Part shown: positions 1 through 6,472 of the stretch, piece after piece
Position numbering within the stretch: position 1 is the stretch's first letter
Layout of the letters: every line of letters begins with the position of its first letter
Assembly (NCBI GenBank): GCA_947058885.1
Contig: CAMSIF010000012.1
Location: 1-37,052, forward strand
Length of the DNA stretch: 37,052 bases
Source of the DNA: an uncultured Clostridia bacterium
GTDB taxonomy: Bacteria; Bacillota; Clostridia; Oscillospirales; Oscillospiraceae
Direction: 5' to 3'
Notes under the pieces: generated by a model
The model's database searches: none
Seen by the model: the letters and a program-made list of their open reading frames with translations, nothing else
Told to the model about the DNA's origin: nothing
Program-made: the position numbers and the translations under genes

Positions 1-261
1 CAAGGCTGTGCGCTGGGAGGGCGTAGCTTTCGCCGTGCCAAGTATCGCCAGTTTAGATAGATCTCGCCTGAGTGAATGAGCGTCCAGCGCATACAGGTTT
101 AGAAACAAAGTGTTGATTACACCTTGTTCACGTTCTGCCTCCATTTTTCTAAATTCGGCCGCAACCGTCTGGATAGACGATGTGAAGTCGGCGTCTGGAT
201 CACGGCCGACCTCTTCTTTGAATTTTGACAGAAGCATTTCATGCTTACCCGGAATCAACGC
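1..261 (-). CDS. Hypothetical protein, 3' end cut by the window edge
   Basis: An open reading frame runs off the left edge with no stop. The first in-frame ATG is at 237, giving 79 visible residues. A strong SD (AAGGAGG) lies upstream, but the ATG is too far from it. The best-spaced in-frame codon after the SD is ATT near 261, and a TTG follows at about 255, so the start is uncertain and may be non-AUG. The visible protein is charged and helical (KFKEEVGRDPDADF, then EFRKMEAEREQG) with no motif I recognise. It sits about 40 nt downstream of the 86-aa gene on the same strand and probably shares its transcript. It belongs to the mobile-element segment. The reading frame is clear, but the function is unknown. 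Confidence 0.55.
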
Positions 262-298
262 AATGGGAAGCACCTCCTTTTCAAACTACCCCATCGGC

Positions 299-559
299 TT
301 ACCGCAATCCGAAGAACACCCTGAAGTATCGGGCTGCCAAATCTCCCTCGATGACAATTTGCTCGTCTGTGGAGACAGGAACGGCATCCGTCACGCCGTC
401 CAGATCAAGGCGTTCAAGGGCCGCTCTTGCGGCATCGACTGTGTCTACCGCTTGCAGGCATATCCACGACACCACCCGATGGCTCTTGAGATCACGCAGG
501 TGAGGTTGGCAAATGCAGACTTTCCCCGGATGCCCACGCCGCAAGTCTTGGAATCTCAC
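299..559 (-). CDS. Hypothetical 86-aa protein of the mobile element
   Basis: The frame stays open upstream, but the best start is the GTG at 559, because AGAGGAGG lies 7 nt before it. An overlapping ATG two bases upstream runs straight into TGA. The product is small and soluble, with no membrane segment. It has two N-terminal cysteines in a KVCICQPHL context and a W-x-C motif near residue 32, followed by an acidic helical middle (VDAARAALERLDLDGV). I do not recognise the family. A promoter at 695-723 precedes it, and a second unknown gene follows after about 40 nt. GGGGTAG heptamers flank the gene on both sides (287-293 and 658-664), so the same factor that reads the upstream repeat array could act here. 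That link is inference. Confidence 0.55.
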   Translation of the reverse strand: MRFQDLRRGHPGKVCICQPHLRDLKSHRVVSWICLQAVDTVDAARAALERLDLDGVTDAVPVSTDEQIVIEGDLAARYFRVFFGLR

Positions 560-694
560 ATACTCACCTCCTCTCCCAACAGAAGAATCAGGACTCATTT
601 CGGGGTCGCTTCGAGCGTTTTTGGGGCATTCGTAACAAGAAATGCGAAGCGCCGTTACTACCCCAAAACGCCCAGACAAACCCAGAGTGGTGGT

Positions 695-723
695 ATGTTA
701 GCTCTGGCTTTAACAGTTGTCAA
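695..723 (-). promoter_or_regulatory. Sigma-A type promoter of the two-gene unit at the left edge
   Basis: On the minus strand there is a perfect -35 TTGACA (718-723), a 17-nt spacer and a -10 TAACAT (695-700, 4 of 6 matches). The predicted transcript starts near 688 and leads to the GTG start at 559 through a ~130-nt leader that carries one GGGGTAG heptamer (658-664). Two more heptamers lie just upstream, at 769-775 and 799-805. Confidence 0.5.
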
Positions 724-830
724 GCAACTCATATGACCTTATTCAGAAATGTTTTAGGGGATAAATAACTACCCCGGAAATCACCGTTTTTTCGGAATCT
801 ACCCCTAATAACTAACATTTTTCCAAAATA

Positions 831-857
831 AAAGGCCATAGATTGTCTATGGCCTTT
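831..857. terminator. Perfect 12-bp hairpin, terminator-like
   Basis: AAAGGCCATAGA at 831-842 and its exact complement at 846-857 enclose a 3-nt loop. On the minus strand the stem is followed by a T-rich run (TATTTTGG). It could end transcription coming from the repeat array, or insulate the promoter at 695-723 from it. No gene that needs a terminator is apparent upstream, so the role is uncertain. Confidence 0.4.
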
Positions 858-948
858 GAAAGCTAAATGAAGCGGTTTATTCAGTTTTAACGGAGGGTAA
901 CTACCCCGATACTGGCGAGGGACAATCAACTACATCAAACAAGTGATA

Positions 949-1322
949 CTACCCCGCACAGAAAACAGCTACCCCACCAAGGGACCAATGCCGCCAACGG
1001 CGGAGAACTACCCCAAGCAAGAGGCCAACGCCGCCAGCTGCGGGAAACTACCCCATCGAGGGGCCAATGCCGCCAGCTGCGGGAAACTACCCCATCGAGG
1101 GGCCAATACCGCCAACGGCGGGAAACTACCCCAAGCAAGAGGCCAACGCCATCAGCAGCGGGAAACTACCCCACCAAGGGGCCAATGCCGCCAACGGCGG
1201 GAAACTACCCCAAGCAAGAGGCCAATGCCGCAAGCAGCGGGAAGCTACCCCAGGACTGGCAAATACCAATCAAATCATGGCAAAAACAGTCACCTCTACC
1301 CCGTACAGAAAACGGCTACCCC
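949..1322. repeat. 39/40-bp tandem repeat array built on CTACCCC
   Basis: The heptamer CTACCCC (GGGGTAG on the minus strand) starts at 969, 1008, 1048, 1087, 1126, 1166, 1205 and 1245, so the spacing alternates between 39 and 40 bp. A typical unit holds GGGAAACTACCCC, then a variable pentamer (AAGCA, ATCGA or ACCAA), then GRGGCCAAYGCC and a small dyad such as CCGCC-AAC-GGCGG. Both ends of the array carry the same paired motif, CTACCCCG-Y-ACAGAAAAC-R-GCTACCCC (949-975 and 1296-1322), where two heptamers are 20 bp apart. Isolated heptamers also occur at 287, 658, 769, 799, 901 and 1886. The mix of 39 and 40 bp breaks every reading frame, so the array is not coding. Iterons or a protein-binding array are the leading ideas, but neither is proven. 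Confidence 0.85.
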
Positions 1323-1447
1323 AGAGAAAGGAGACAGGCCAAATACATTCCACAGCTTTCTCATACGGCAATCTGCGCAAACAAAAACTCCCCCTGAGAC
1401 AGTCTCTCCACTATCCCCAAACGGGAAACAGGATGTACCACATACTC

Positions 1448-1633
1448 GACAGGACTCCCGGCTACGAACCGCCACGGCGGGGGACTCGGGGTGCTGTCTG
1501 CTATAGCCGGGTCGCTACGTCCTCTGCCAATGCGGTCAGTGGCTGACTGAGTAACAGCATCAGCACACCGCCAGTCTCCATTGCATATCTGACGGAACTC
1601 CCGTGTGTGTATCGCCACGGCGGGGGGACTCGG
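1448..1633. repeat. Pair of imperfect ~43-bp direct repeats with internal dyads
   Basis: Blocks 1448-1489 and 1591-1633 share the pattern GAC-R-G-R-ACTCCCG, a variable stretch, then CGCCACGGCGGGGGACTCGG. Each contains a small dyad, such as CCGCC-AC-GGCGG. The first block also starts an 8-bp perfect inverted repeat, CCCGGCTA (1457-1464) with TAGCCGGG (1504-1511). The stretch 1323-1866 otherwise holds no gene I can support. Structured non-coding DNA of this kind in a mobile element could be a transfer origin, a replication origin or a small RNA. The sequence alone does not decide between them. Confidence 0.6.
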
Positions 1634-1866
1634 TGACCTCTCGAAGACAATCAAAAGACAGCAAACTCAGGGGGAGGGTGTGGACTGTTTTGAGATGGGC
1701 GCAGGGGAGCTCTTTCTCAATTTGTAATCACTGTCGTCCTCGAAACATTTGTGTAATTTAGAATGAGATTAAATTGTTTGAGTCAGATATTAAGGAGGGT
1801 AATTGCTGGGGATTAATAGGAAAAGCCAATCCTGTCTATTACTATTTGTTATATAATGGCGGACTA

Positions 1867-2001
1867 TCAGCCTTGAGCACTTGCACTACCCCTGAGACAA
1901 ACACCCACACCATGCGTCAACATATCATCTTCTGCTCGGCACTTAATGAGCTGCTGACGCAGTTTAGCGACCTGTTTTTTTGGCAGTTTTAGCTTTGCCA
2001 T
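1867..2001 (-). CDS. Possible 44-aa small basic protein
   Basis: The start ATG at 2001 has AAAAGG 4 nt upstream, and the frame ends with TGA at 1867. The N-terminal half is basic and helical (MAKLKLPKKQVAKLRQQL), while the C-terminal half is low in structure. The frame is co-directional with the methyltransferase gene and lies about 100 nt downstream of it. I do not recognise the product. One GGGGTAG heptamer falls inside the frame, near its 3' end. With this length and SD it may be a small DNA-binding protein, a remnant of a longer gene, or chance. Confidence 0.3.
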   Translation of the reverse strand: MAKLKLPKKQVAKLRQQLIKCRAEDDMLTHGVGVCLRGSASAQG

Positions 2002-2099
2002 TTAACCTTTTTTACCTTAATGTCAATTGACAGCTCCGCAAAGGTCTCCAAAGTAGGCCACCATTTCCCAGCTTGCCAAAAGTGGAAAACGAGAGTGCC

Positions 2100-4055
2100 T
2101 CATACAGCAAGTCCGCCCATGTAATTTTTTGTGATATGTTCTTCCCTCCAAGTAATTGCCCGCTGCACGATTTCTTTATAGGCTTTGCCAGCGTCAGCGC
2201 ATTGTAAGAACAGCTTGAATGGAAGAACAACCGCAGTATCATGCAGCGGGATTGTTCGCAAGCAGTCAAAATTTACCACCAGCATCTCGATTGTTCTCGA
2301 ATAAATCTTTTGCTTCTTTCTCTTGGCGGCATCAGCATCGAATAATATTACAAACAGCTTTGAGGCAGTCCTTTTTGGAGCATCTGTTGGTATATATTTT
2401 TGGTCTCCATCCAACTGAAGCGGAGCATAGAACCCTCTATAATAGTTTCCATAATTTTCTATAATGTGTTTTTGTCCTTTGCGTGTTTTTTTGCCGGTAA
2501 GCCAATCCCTATCAGAGGGGTTATATTGCATAGAAAAAATCCATCTCCACTTTGCGCTCCGTAAGATGTCCAGCATTTCTTTGTGGTCTTTATCAGAAAA
2601 ACGCACGTTATAACCAGTCGTGAGGAAATATGGACTGTCCAAATAATAAACTCTATCAGAGGGGCCATTCGGTAATATGCTTCTGAAATCTTGGGAGTAG
2701 AATTTCGCATTTTGCAGATGTCCAGAGAAATCCCCGATATACTTCAAGTTGAGCGACGCTGGATGAAGCCGAAGCTTCGATAGTAACTTAGCCTTTTCCG
2801 CCCGATCCTGTCCATCTATGGCATCGAGGGTGATGCTTAATCTCTTTAAAAATGAATAATAATTGTCTTCATCTACGCAGGTCACATGAAAAACACTTTT
2901 CCCCCGCGGCTTGAATGAGTAATAATAAAACACGGCTAACGCATAATCGAGAATGTTATCAACCTGATTGTCGTTAACCTGATTATTATTCATATCCTTT
3001 AGGAAGGCACTGAAATCCATATTTTCCAAAGTAGTTCTGCAATGTTTCAAATATTCGTCAACAGCCACATACCAGCTACGTATTCTTATAATAAACTCCT
3101 TATGGCGTTGGGCCTTCTTCTTGGCCTTTGCAATGTAAGATTTTGAATACCCCAACTGAATCACAAAGTTATCCCAAATTTGGGGGTTTGTGAGCAGTTC
3201 TCTCTCCCAAAATTTTTTGGACTTGTCCCCCCAATACTCGTCTGGCTTTAGCCGCATAAGTGAGTCCATAAATCCATAATGATTTTCATACTCGCTCTCC
3301 GTATAGTTCAAATTAATGTGATTGAAATCCTCTGTCATCACACTATTTATAAATTGTGCGAGTCGGCTGCGAAGTTCTTTCTGGTAATAGGTGAATGCCC
3401 AGATAAAGCAGATCATGAGTGGATCTGCATCATTTACAACCGGGGCCGGGCACCCCTTTGGAACTTTTGATCCCCTTCCTACCATAGACGCAGCCACTGT
3501 TGCGGTGCCAGCAAACACATCAACAAACCGAGGTAGTTTTTTTAATGTCATAGATTGGATTTTAGATTTAGCCTTAGATTCGCTTGCTTGCCGACCAGCC
3601 TCGTAATACAGTTGTTTAACTGTGGAGACAATATATTTTTGCTTTACACCGTTGCGGAATAATTTTATAGCTGAATATGTATCAGCTTCCGCATACCTAC
3701 GAAATTGCGGGGAGATTTTCCACGTCCTGAAACGGGTTACTTGGAGACCAATCCGCTTCATAAAATCACTTCCGCTGAGCGTTCCCTTAACCATCAAATA
3801 AAAGCAGATCTTCTTGAAAAGCAGGGGAAGATGGGCGCGTCCATATGCAGCCTTCCACTGCCGAAGCCAGTCTACATCATTAAAAGCCTCCTGTTGAACA
3901 CAACAATGGAAGCCTGAAAACAAATCATGAAGCATGGATTGTGGCTGCTGATAATTCCCAGACAAAATATTATCTATGTATATTTTTTCCACTTGAAGAA
4001 ACTTTTCAAACGGCTCGTAGGAAAGAAGCTCGAGCATCAGTTCTCTCACAATCAT
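2100..4055 (-). CDS. D12-class DNA adenine-N6 methyltransferase with long extra domains
   Basis: This protein should transfer a methyl group from S-adenosylmethionine to adenine in a specific DNA sequence. From the ATG at 4055 (AAAGGTGG just before it) it is about 651 aa, against roughly 270-300 aa for a plain Dam-type enzyme. Motif I (FVDVFAGTATVAAS) is at about residues 177-190, a D12-style NDADPL segment follows at about 208, and the catalytic motif appears as DSPYF near residue 473, a DPPY variant. About 175 residues precede motif I. The spacing between motif I and the catalytic motif is about twice that of Dam, so a large, partly charged insertion replaces the usual target-recognition part. 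No restriction gene is visible next to it. It lies 106 bp downstream of the HEPN gene on the same strand and is AT-rich compared with the chromosome. Either GTG or TTG could also serve as start (TTG at 4082). Confidence 0.8.
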   Translation of the reverse strand: MIVRELMLELLSYEPFEKFLQVEKIYIDNILSGNYQQPQSMLHDLFSGFHCCVQQEAFNDVDWLRQWKAAYGRAHLPLLFKKICFYLMVKGTLSGSDFMKRIGLQVTRFRTWKISPQFRRYAEADTYSAIKLFRNGVKQKYIVSTVKQLYYEAGRQASESKAKSKIQSMTLKKLPRFVDVFAGTATVAASMVGRGSKVPKGCPAPVVNDADPLMICFIWAFTYYQKELRSRLAQFINSVMTEDFNHINLNYTESEYENHYGFMDSLMRLKPDEYWGDKSKKFWERELLTNPQIWDNFVIQLGYSKSYIAKAKKKAQRHKEFIIRIRSWYVAVDEYLKHCRTTLENMDFSAFLKDMNNNQVNDNQVDNILDYALAVFYYYSFKPRGKSVFHVTCVDEDNYYSFLKRLSITLDAIDGQDRAEKAKLLSKLRLHPASLNLKYIGDFSGHLQNAKFYSQDFRSILPNGPSDRVYYLDSPYFLTTGYNVRFSDKDHKEMLDILRSAKWRWIFSMQYNPSDRDWLTGKKTRKGQKHIIENYGNYYRGFYAPLQLDGDQKYIPTDAPKRTASKLFVILFDADAAKRKKQKIYSRTIEMLVVNFDCLRTIPLHDTAVVLPFKLFLQCADAGKAYKEIVQRAITWREEHITKNYMGGLAV

Positions 4056-4161
4056 CACCCACCTTTTCGACAAGTATATCAAAAAGCGGATGAAAAATCT
4101 ACTCCAAATTAACTTCCCTGAAGCAAGGCCCCCCTCAAAACCTTACCGCAATACGACTAAT

Positions 4162-4563
4162 TCAAAGGATCGATTGATCCCGCAAGTATTTTTCCACAGT
4201 GGCAATAAACAGGGATGCTTGGTCAAAGACATCGGAGGCTTCTTCCTGTGTCGCCTCATAGAAATCCTCATAATCTGCCTGTTCACGCAGTTCAGAGGCG
4301 TTTCGGATAATTTTTGAGACCTCTTTTTGAAATATCCCCGTCTTGACATATTCCTGATTAAAATGAGAAATGACTCCGCTGTGTTTGCTGCTGTCAAAGC
4401 CATCTAAGGCGTTAACAGCACGGATGGCATGAAAAATAGCGTAATAAGATCGGTTAATGGAGGAGCGGAAATTTGTGCTGTGCAGCAACAGCTCAGCAGT
4501 TGACAATTCCTCTTTTGCCCTCTTGAAGCGGTGCGCAGATAATACCGTCAGGCTGCCTGCCAT
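4162..4563 (-). CDS. HEPN domain protein, likely toxin partner of the MNT protein
   Basis: The 133-aa product has the features of the HEPN family (PF05168 type): a helical bundle with INRSYYAIFHAIRA near residues 37-50, followed by a SSKHSGVISHFNQEY segment and ADYEDF near 95. The R-x6-H arrangement in RSYYAIFH fits the family's Rx4-6H RNase motif. The known role of many such proteins is as an RNase toxin (HepT type) neutralised by an MNT nucleotidyltransferase. Its ATG at 4563 lies inside the 3' end of the MNT gene (16-nt overlap), so translation is probably coupled. The gene sits close to the element's attachment site, as expected for a maintenance or defence module. Toxicity is inferred from family and context, not seen. 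Confidence 0.8.
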   Translation of the reverse strand: MAGSLTVLSAHRFKRAKEELSTAELLLHSTNFRSSINRSYYAIFHAIRAVNALDGFDSSKHSGVISHFNQEYVKTGIFQKEVSKIIRNASELREQADYEDFYEATQEEASDVFDQASLFIATVEKYLRDQSIL

Positions 4564-4877
4564 AAAACAACACCGTCCTTTCGGATATTCTTATAAAATG
4601 GGAGAACATCCTTCCATTCTGTGAACTTTTCATAATCAATGCAGAGTACAGATAAAACTTTCCCACAGGCAAGCTCTAAATCAACGATTAAATCCAGCAT
4701 CTGGTCACGCATTTTTTTTGTGGCCCCAGAGTGCATCAGAATTGCCACATCAACATCTGAGTCATCCTGCCGTGTTCCACGGGCCGTTGAGCCATACAGA
4801 ATGATACTATCAATCAGGTCGCCATATATACTTTGCAACCCAGGGATCATCTGCTCCAATGCCAATTCGACCGTCAT
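4548..4877 (-). CDS. MNT-type nucleotidyltransferase, likely antitoxin (MntA-like)
   Basis: The protein is 109 aa from the ATG at 4877, which has AAGGTGG 5 nt upstream; the frame could be extended to a GTG at 4886. It carries the minimal nucleotidyltransferase signature GSTARGTRQDDSDVDVAIL near residues 30-48, with the GS-x2-RG and SD-x-D metal-binding pattern intact. In MNT-HEPN pairs, the family enzyme can silence its HEPN partner by transferring AMP groups to it. Here it is the first gene, and its stop codon lies 16 nt inside the HEPN frame. A promoter is recognisable just upstream (4914-4942). It acts in the cytoplasm. Function as an antitoxin is inferred from the pairing; a housekeeping role cannot be excluded. 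Confidence 0.8.
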   Translation of the reverse strand: MTVELALEQMIPGLQSIYGDLIDSIILYGSTARGTRQDDSDVDVAILMHSGATKKMRDQMLDLIVDLELACGKVLSVLCIDYEKFTEWKDVLPFYKNIRKDGVVLWQAA

Positions 4878-4913
4878 ATTACCCACCTTCTTCCAAAGCT
4901 GATGCTTACTTCG

Positions 4914-4942
4914 ATTATAGTATAAATTGTCTCATTTGAAAA
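4914..4942 (-). promoter_or_regulatory. Promoter of the MNT-HEPN pair
   Basis: On the minus strand a perfect -10 TATAAT lies at 4914-4919, 17 nt from a weak -35 TTTTCA (4937-4942). Transcription would start near 4907, giving a leader of about 30 nt before the ATG at 4877. Confidence 0.45.
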
Positions 4943-5025
4943 GAGAAATCATAGAAATCCTATATTATTATAACCGATTTTAATGCAAAAATCAACCGAG
5001 GCTTTTGTAAAAATGCAAGGACCTT

Positions 5026-5089
5026 GCTGCTGGTCAGTGTTGACTAACTGGCAGCTTGCCTACAAATCTGCCTACAAACTGCCCAACAT
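5026..5089. repeat. Dyad and 12-bp-spaced direct repeats next to the att site
   Basis: An imperfect inverted repeat (GCTGCTGGTCAGT at 5026-5038 with ACTAACTGGCAGC at 5043-5055) is followed by TGCCTACAAA twice (5057-5066 and 5069-5078) and a degenerate third copy starting at 5080. Short direct repeats at this distance inside an element end are typical of arm-type binding sites for tyrosine integrases. The integrase itself is not in the window, so this is inference. Confidence 0.4.
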
Positions 5090-5215
5090 CGGCTAAAACC
5101 GGACAATACGAAAAGCAATCTTTTAGCAATTAAAACCCAGCTACCCCTAGGGACAGAGGAGATTTCCGGGTATCATCAGGAGTCCCCCAAACCACTCAAA
5201 AGCCGATACGTCGTA

Positions 5216-5260
5216 CTCCTAAGCGAAAGGCCATGCGTTCGAATCGCATCGGGGGTGCCA
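5216..5260 (+). other. att site: 3' half of tRNA-Arg(CCU) at the element end
   Basis: From 5216 the sequence matches the second half of a tRNA. It shows anticodon loop CTCCTAA (anticodon CCU), stem strand GCGAA, variable loop AGGCC, T-arm ATGCG-TTCGAAT-CGCAT, acceptor strand CGGGGGT, discriminator G and an encoded CCA ending at 5260. Upstream of 5216 nothing pairs. An intact gene would need TTCGC before the anticodon loop and RCCCCCG at its 5' end, but neither is present, apart from an isolated CCCCC run near 5184. The simplest reading is that an element integrated at the anticodon loop, leaving this 3' fragment at its right end, with the tRNA 5' half at the other end beyond the window. Confidence 0.75.
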
Positions 5261-5292
5261 AAACGCCGGATATTTTTCAATATCCGGCGTTT
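5261..5292. terminator. Terminator of the interrupted tRNA, also facing fruK
   Basis: AAACGCCGGATAT (5261-5273) pairs exactly with 5280-5292 around a 6-nt loop, immediately after the CCA of the tRNA fragment. On the minus strand the stem ends in a short T run, so it may also end the kinase transcript. Confidence 0.75.
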
Positions 5293-5337
5293 CTGCTATT
5301 TATTTTCGCGGTATCATTCGCTGCTTGTCCTGCGGTT

Positions 5338-6252
5338 TTATACGGAGGCTTTTTCTATCTGCACCTGTCCCAGCAGCTCCATCGTCTGCTCCTTACTGCC
5401 CAGCCAATCGCTGAAAGCAGTAGCCCCTCCGGCGGCGATACCCATCTGCAACGCCTTGCCATAGTCTCCTGTCCGCTTCAGACCGTGCAGAAAACCGGCA
5501 ATCAAGGAGTCCCCTGCGCCCACCGTATTGCGTACCTGTCCGATGCAGGCGTTTGCAAGATACAGTTCCTGCTCCTCCGTCAGCAGAAACGCGCCTGCGC
5601 CGCCCATAGACACCAGCACATTGCGCGCGCCGTCCCGCTGAAGCTGGTGGGCCAGCTCCACAGCCTCGTCGTACTCCAAGTCCTCCACTCCGTAGAGTGC
5701 GCCCAGCTCCACCAGATTAGGCTTGACCAGAAACGGACGGCATTCCAGACACTGCCACAGAGTTTCTCCCGTGCAGTCCAGCACAGTCATGCAGCCTGTC
5801 CCCGCCAGCTGCCGCAGAATTTCCACATAAAAAGATACGCTTCTGGTCCAGCCGCACAGAACCACCGCATCCTCCTGATTTACATCCCGCAAAAGGGCCA
5901 TCAGGTTATCCAAATCAGCCTTCTCCAACTGCGGTCCGATGCCGTTGACCGCCGTTTCCGGCGTTCCCATAAACTTCACGTTAATACGGCTCTCCCCGCC
6001 CCCGCTGAGCTCCAGCAAGGCGTGAGGACACCGCAGGTCGTCCAGCAGCGCACGGATAGTCCGGCCAATATGGCCCGCCGCAAAGCCTAGGACCCTGGTC
6101 TCCTCCCCCAGCCGCTGTAAAGAAACAGATACGTTGATTCCTTTGCCGCCTGGATAAATTGCTTCACTCCGCGCACGGTTCACCTGCCCGGGAATCAGGT
6201 CCGCCTCCATGGTATAGTCAATGGACGGATTGGTTGTAATGGTATAAATCAC
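5338..6252 (-). CDS. fruK: 1-phosphofructokinase family (PfkB) sugar-phosphate kinase
   Basis: The protein is 304 aa, the normal length for FruK/LacC enzymes, which phosphorylate fructose 1-phosphate or tagatose 6-phosphate with ATP in the cytoplasm. The PfkB glycine signature GGKGINVS is at about residues 35-42. The second signature, NTVGAGDSLIAGF, with the catalytic Asp, is near residues 244-256. NPSIDYT near the N-terminus fits the FruK subgroup. The start is GTG at 6252, with GGAGGGGG about 10 nt upstream. The usual partners, a fructose PTS permease and a fruR regulator, are not next to it, so the substrate is inferred and tagatose-6-phosphate kinase is the alternative. A good promoter precedes it at 6285-6313. 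Confidence 0.82.
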   Translation of the reverse strand: MIYTITTNPSIDYTMEADLIPGQVNRARSEAIYPGGKGINVSVSLQRLGEETRVLGFAAGHIGRTIRALLDDLRCPHALLELSGGGESRINVKFMGTPETAVNGIGPQLEKADLDNLMALLRDVNQEDAVVLCGWTRSVSFYVEILRQLAGTGCMTVLDCTGETLWQCLECRPFLVKPNLVELGALYGVEDLEYDEAVELAHQLQRDGARNVLVSMGGAGAFLLTEEQELYLANACIGQVRNTVGAGDSLIAGFLHGLKRTGDYGKALQMGIAAGGATAFSDWLGSKEQTMELLGQVQIEKASV

Positions 6253-6284
6253 GGCGCTGCACCCCCTCCAAAAAAGATACTATC

Positions 6285-6313
6285 AGAATATCATAAAAAC
6301 CGTCTTCTTTCAA
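6285..6313 (-). promoter_or_regulatory. Promoter of the PfkB kinase gene
   Basis: The minus strand has -35 TTGAAA (6308-6313), a 17-nt spacer and -10 TATTCT (6285-6290). The start codon lies about 33 nt beyond the -10. Further upstream, an 8-bp inverted repeat (TTACCGGA at 6394-6401 and TCCGGTAA at 6417-6424) could be an operator or the end of the spoVAE transcript. Confidence 0.55.
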
Positions 6314-6472
6314 GCTCTTTTTGGAAAGAAATTGGATATTCCCGGTAATTATTGGCCTCCAGGGTACGTCTAAAGTTCTGCTTATTCCGTATTTTACCGG
6401 ACGCCCGGTCTCTTTCTCCGGTAAGCCGCCGCCAGTCGCCGGACCTGGAAGAATTCGCACACCCCTTCTATT

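Noticed and set aside
110-736. Plus-strand frame of 208 codons over the left-edge genes
   Set aside because: No SD and no recognisable protein; the minus-strand frames have a promoter and SD sites and explain the region better.
969-1251. Possible CRISPR array
   Set aside because: The repeated part is short (about 13 constant bases), the intervening parts are themselves similar to each other, and the 39/40-bp period is too short for repeats plus unique spacers. No cas genes are present.
935-1546. Open frames on both strands through the repeat array
   Set aside because: They translate the tandem repeat into 13-residue periodic peptides, lack SD sequences, and are frame-broken by the mix of 39- and 40-bp units.
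1361-1654. Minus-strand frame of 97 codons
   Set aside because: It begins at a non-ATG codon without an SD and its SPSPP/SPPP repeats come from the duplicated dyad block.
1774-1992. Plus-strand frame of 72 codons
   Set aside because: It starts at TTG, and the only SD-like run (AAGGAGGG) lies inside the frame, so it cannot serve this start. It opposes all supported genes of the segment.
5183-5260. A complete tRNA gene
   Set aside because: A CCCCC run at 5184 could pair with part of the acceptor end, but the D-arm and the 5' anticodon-stem strand (TTCGC) are missing, so only the 3' half is tRNA.
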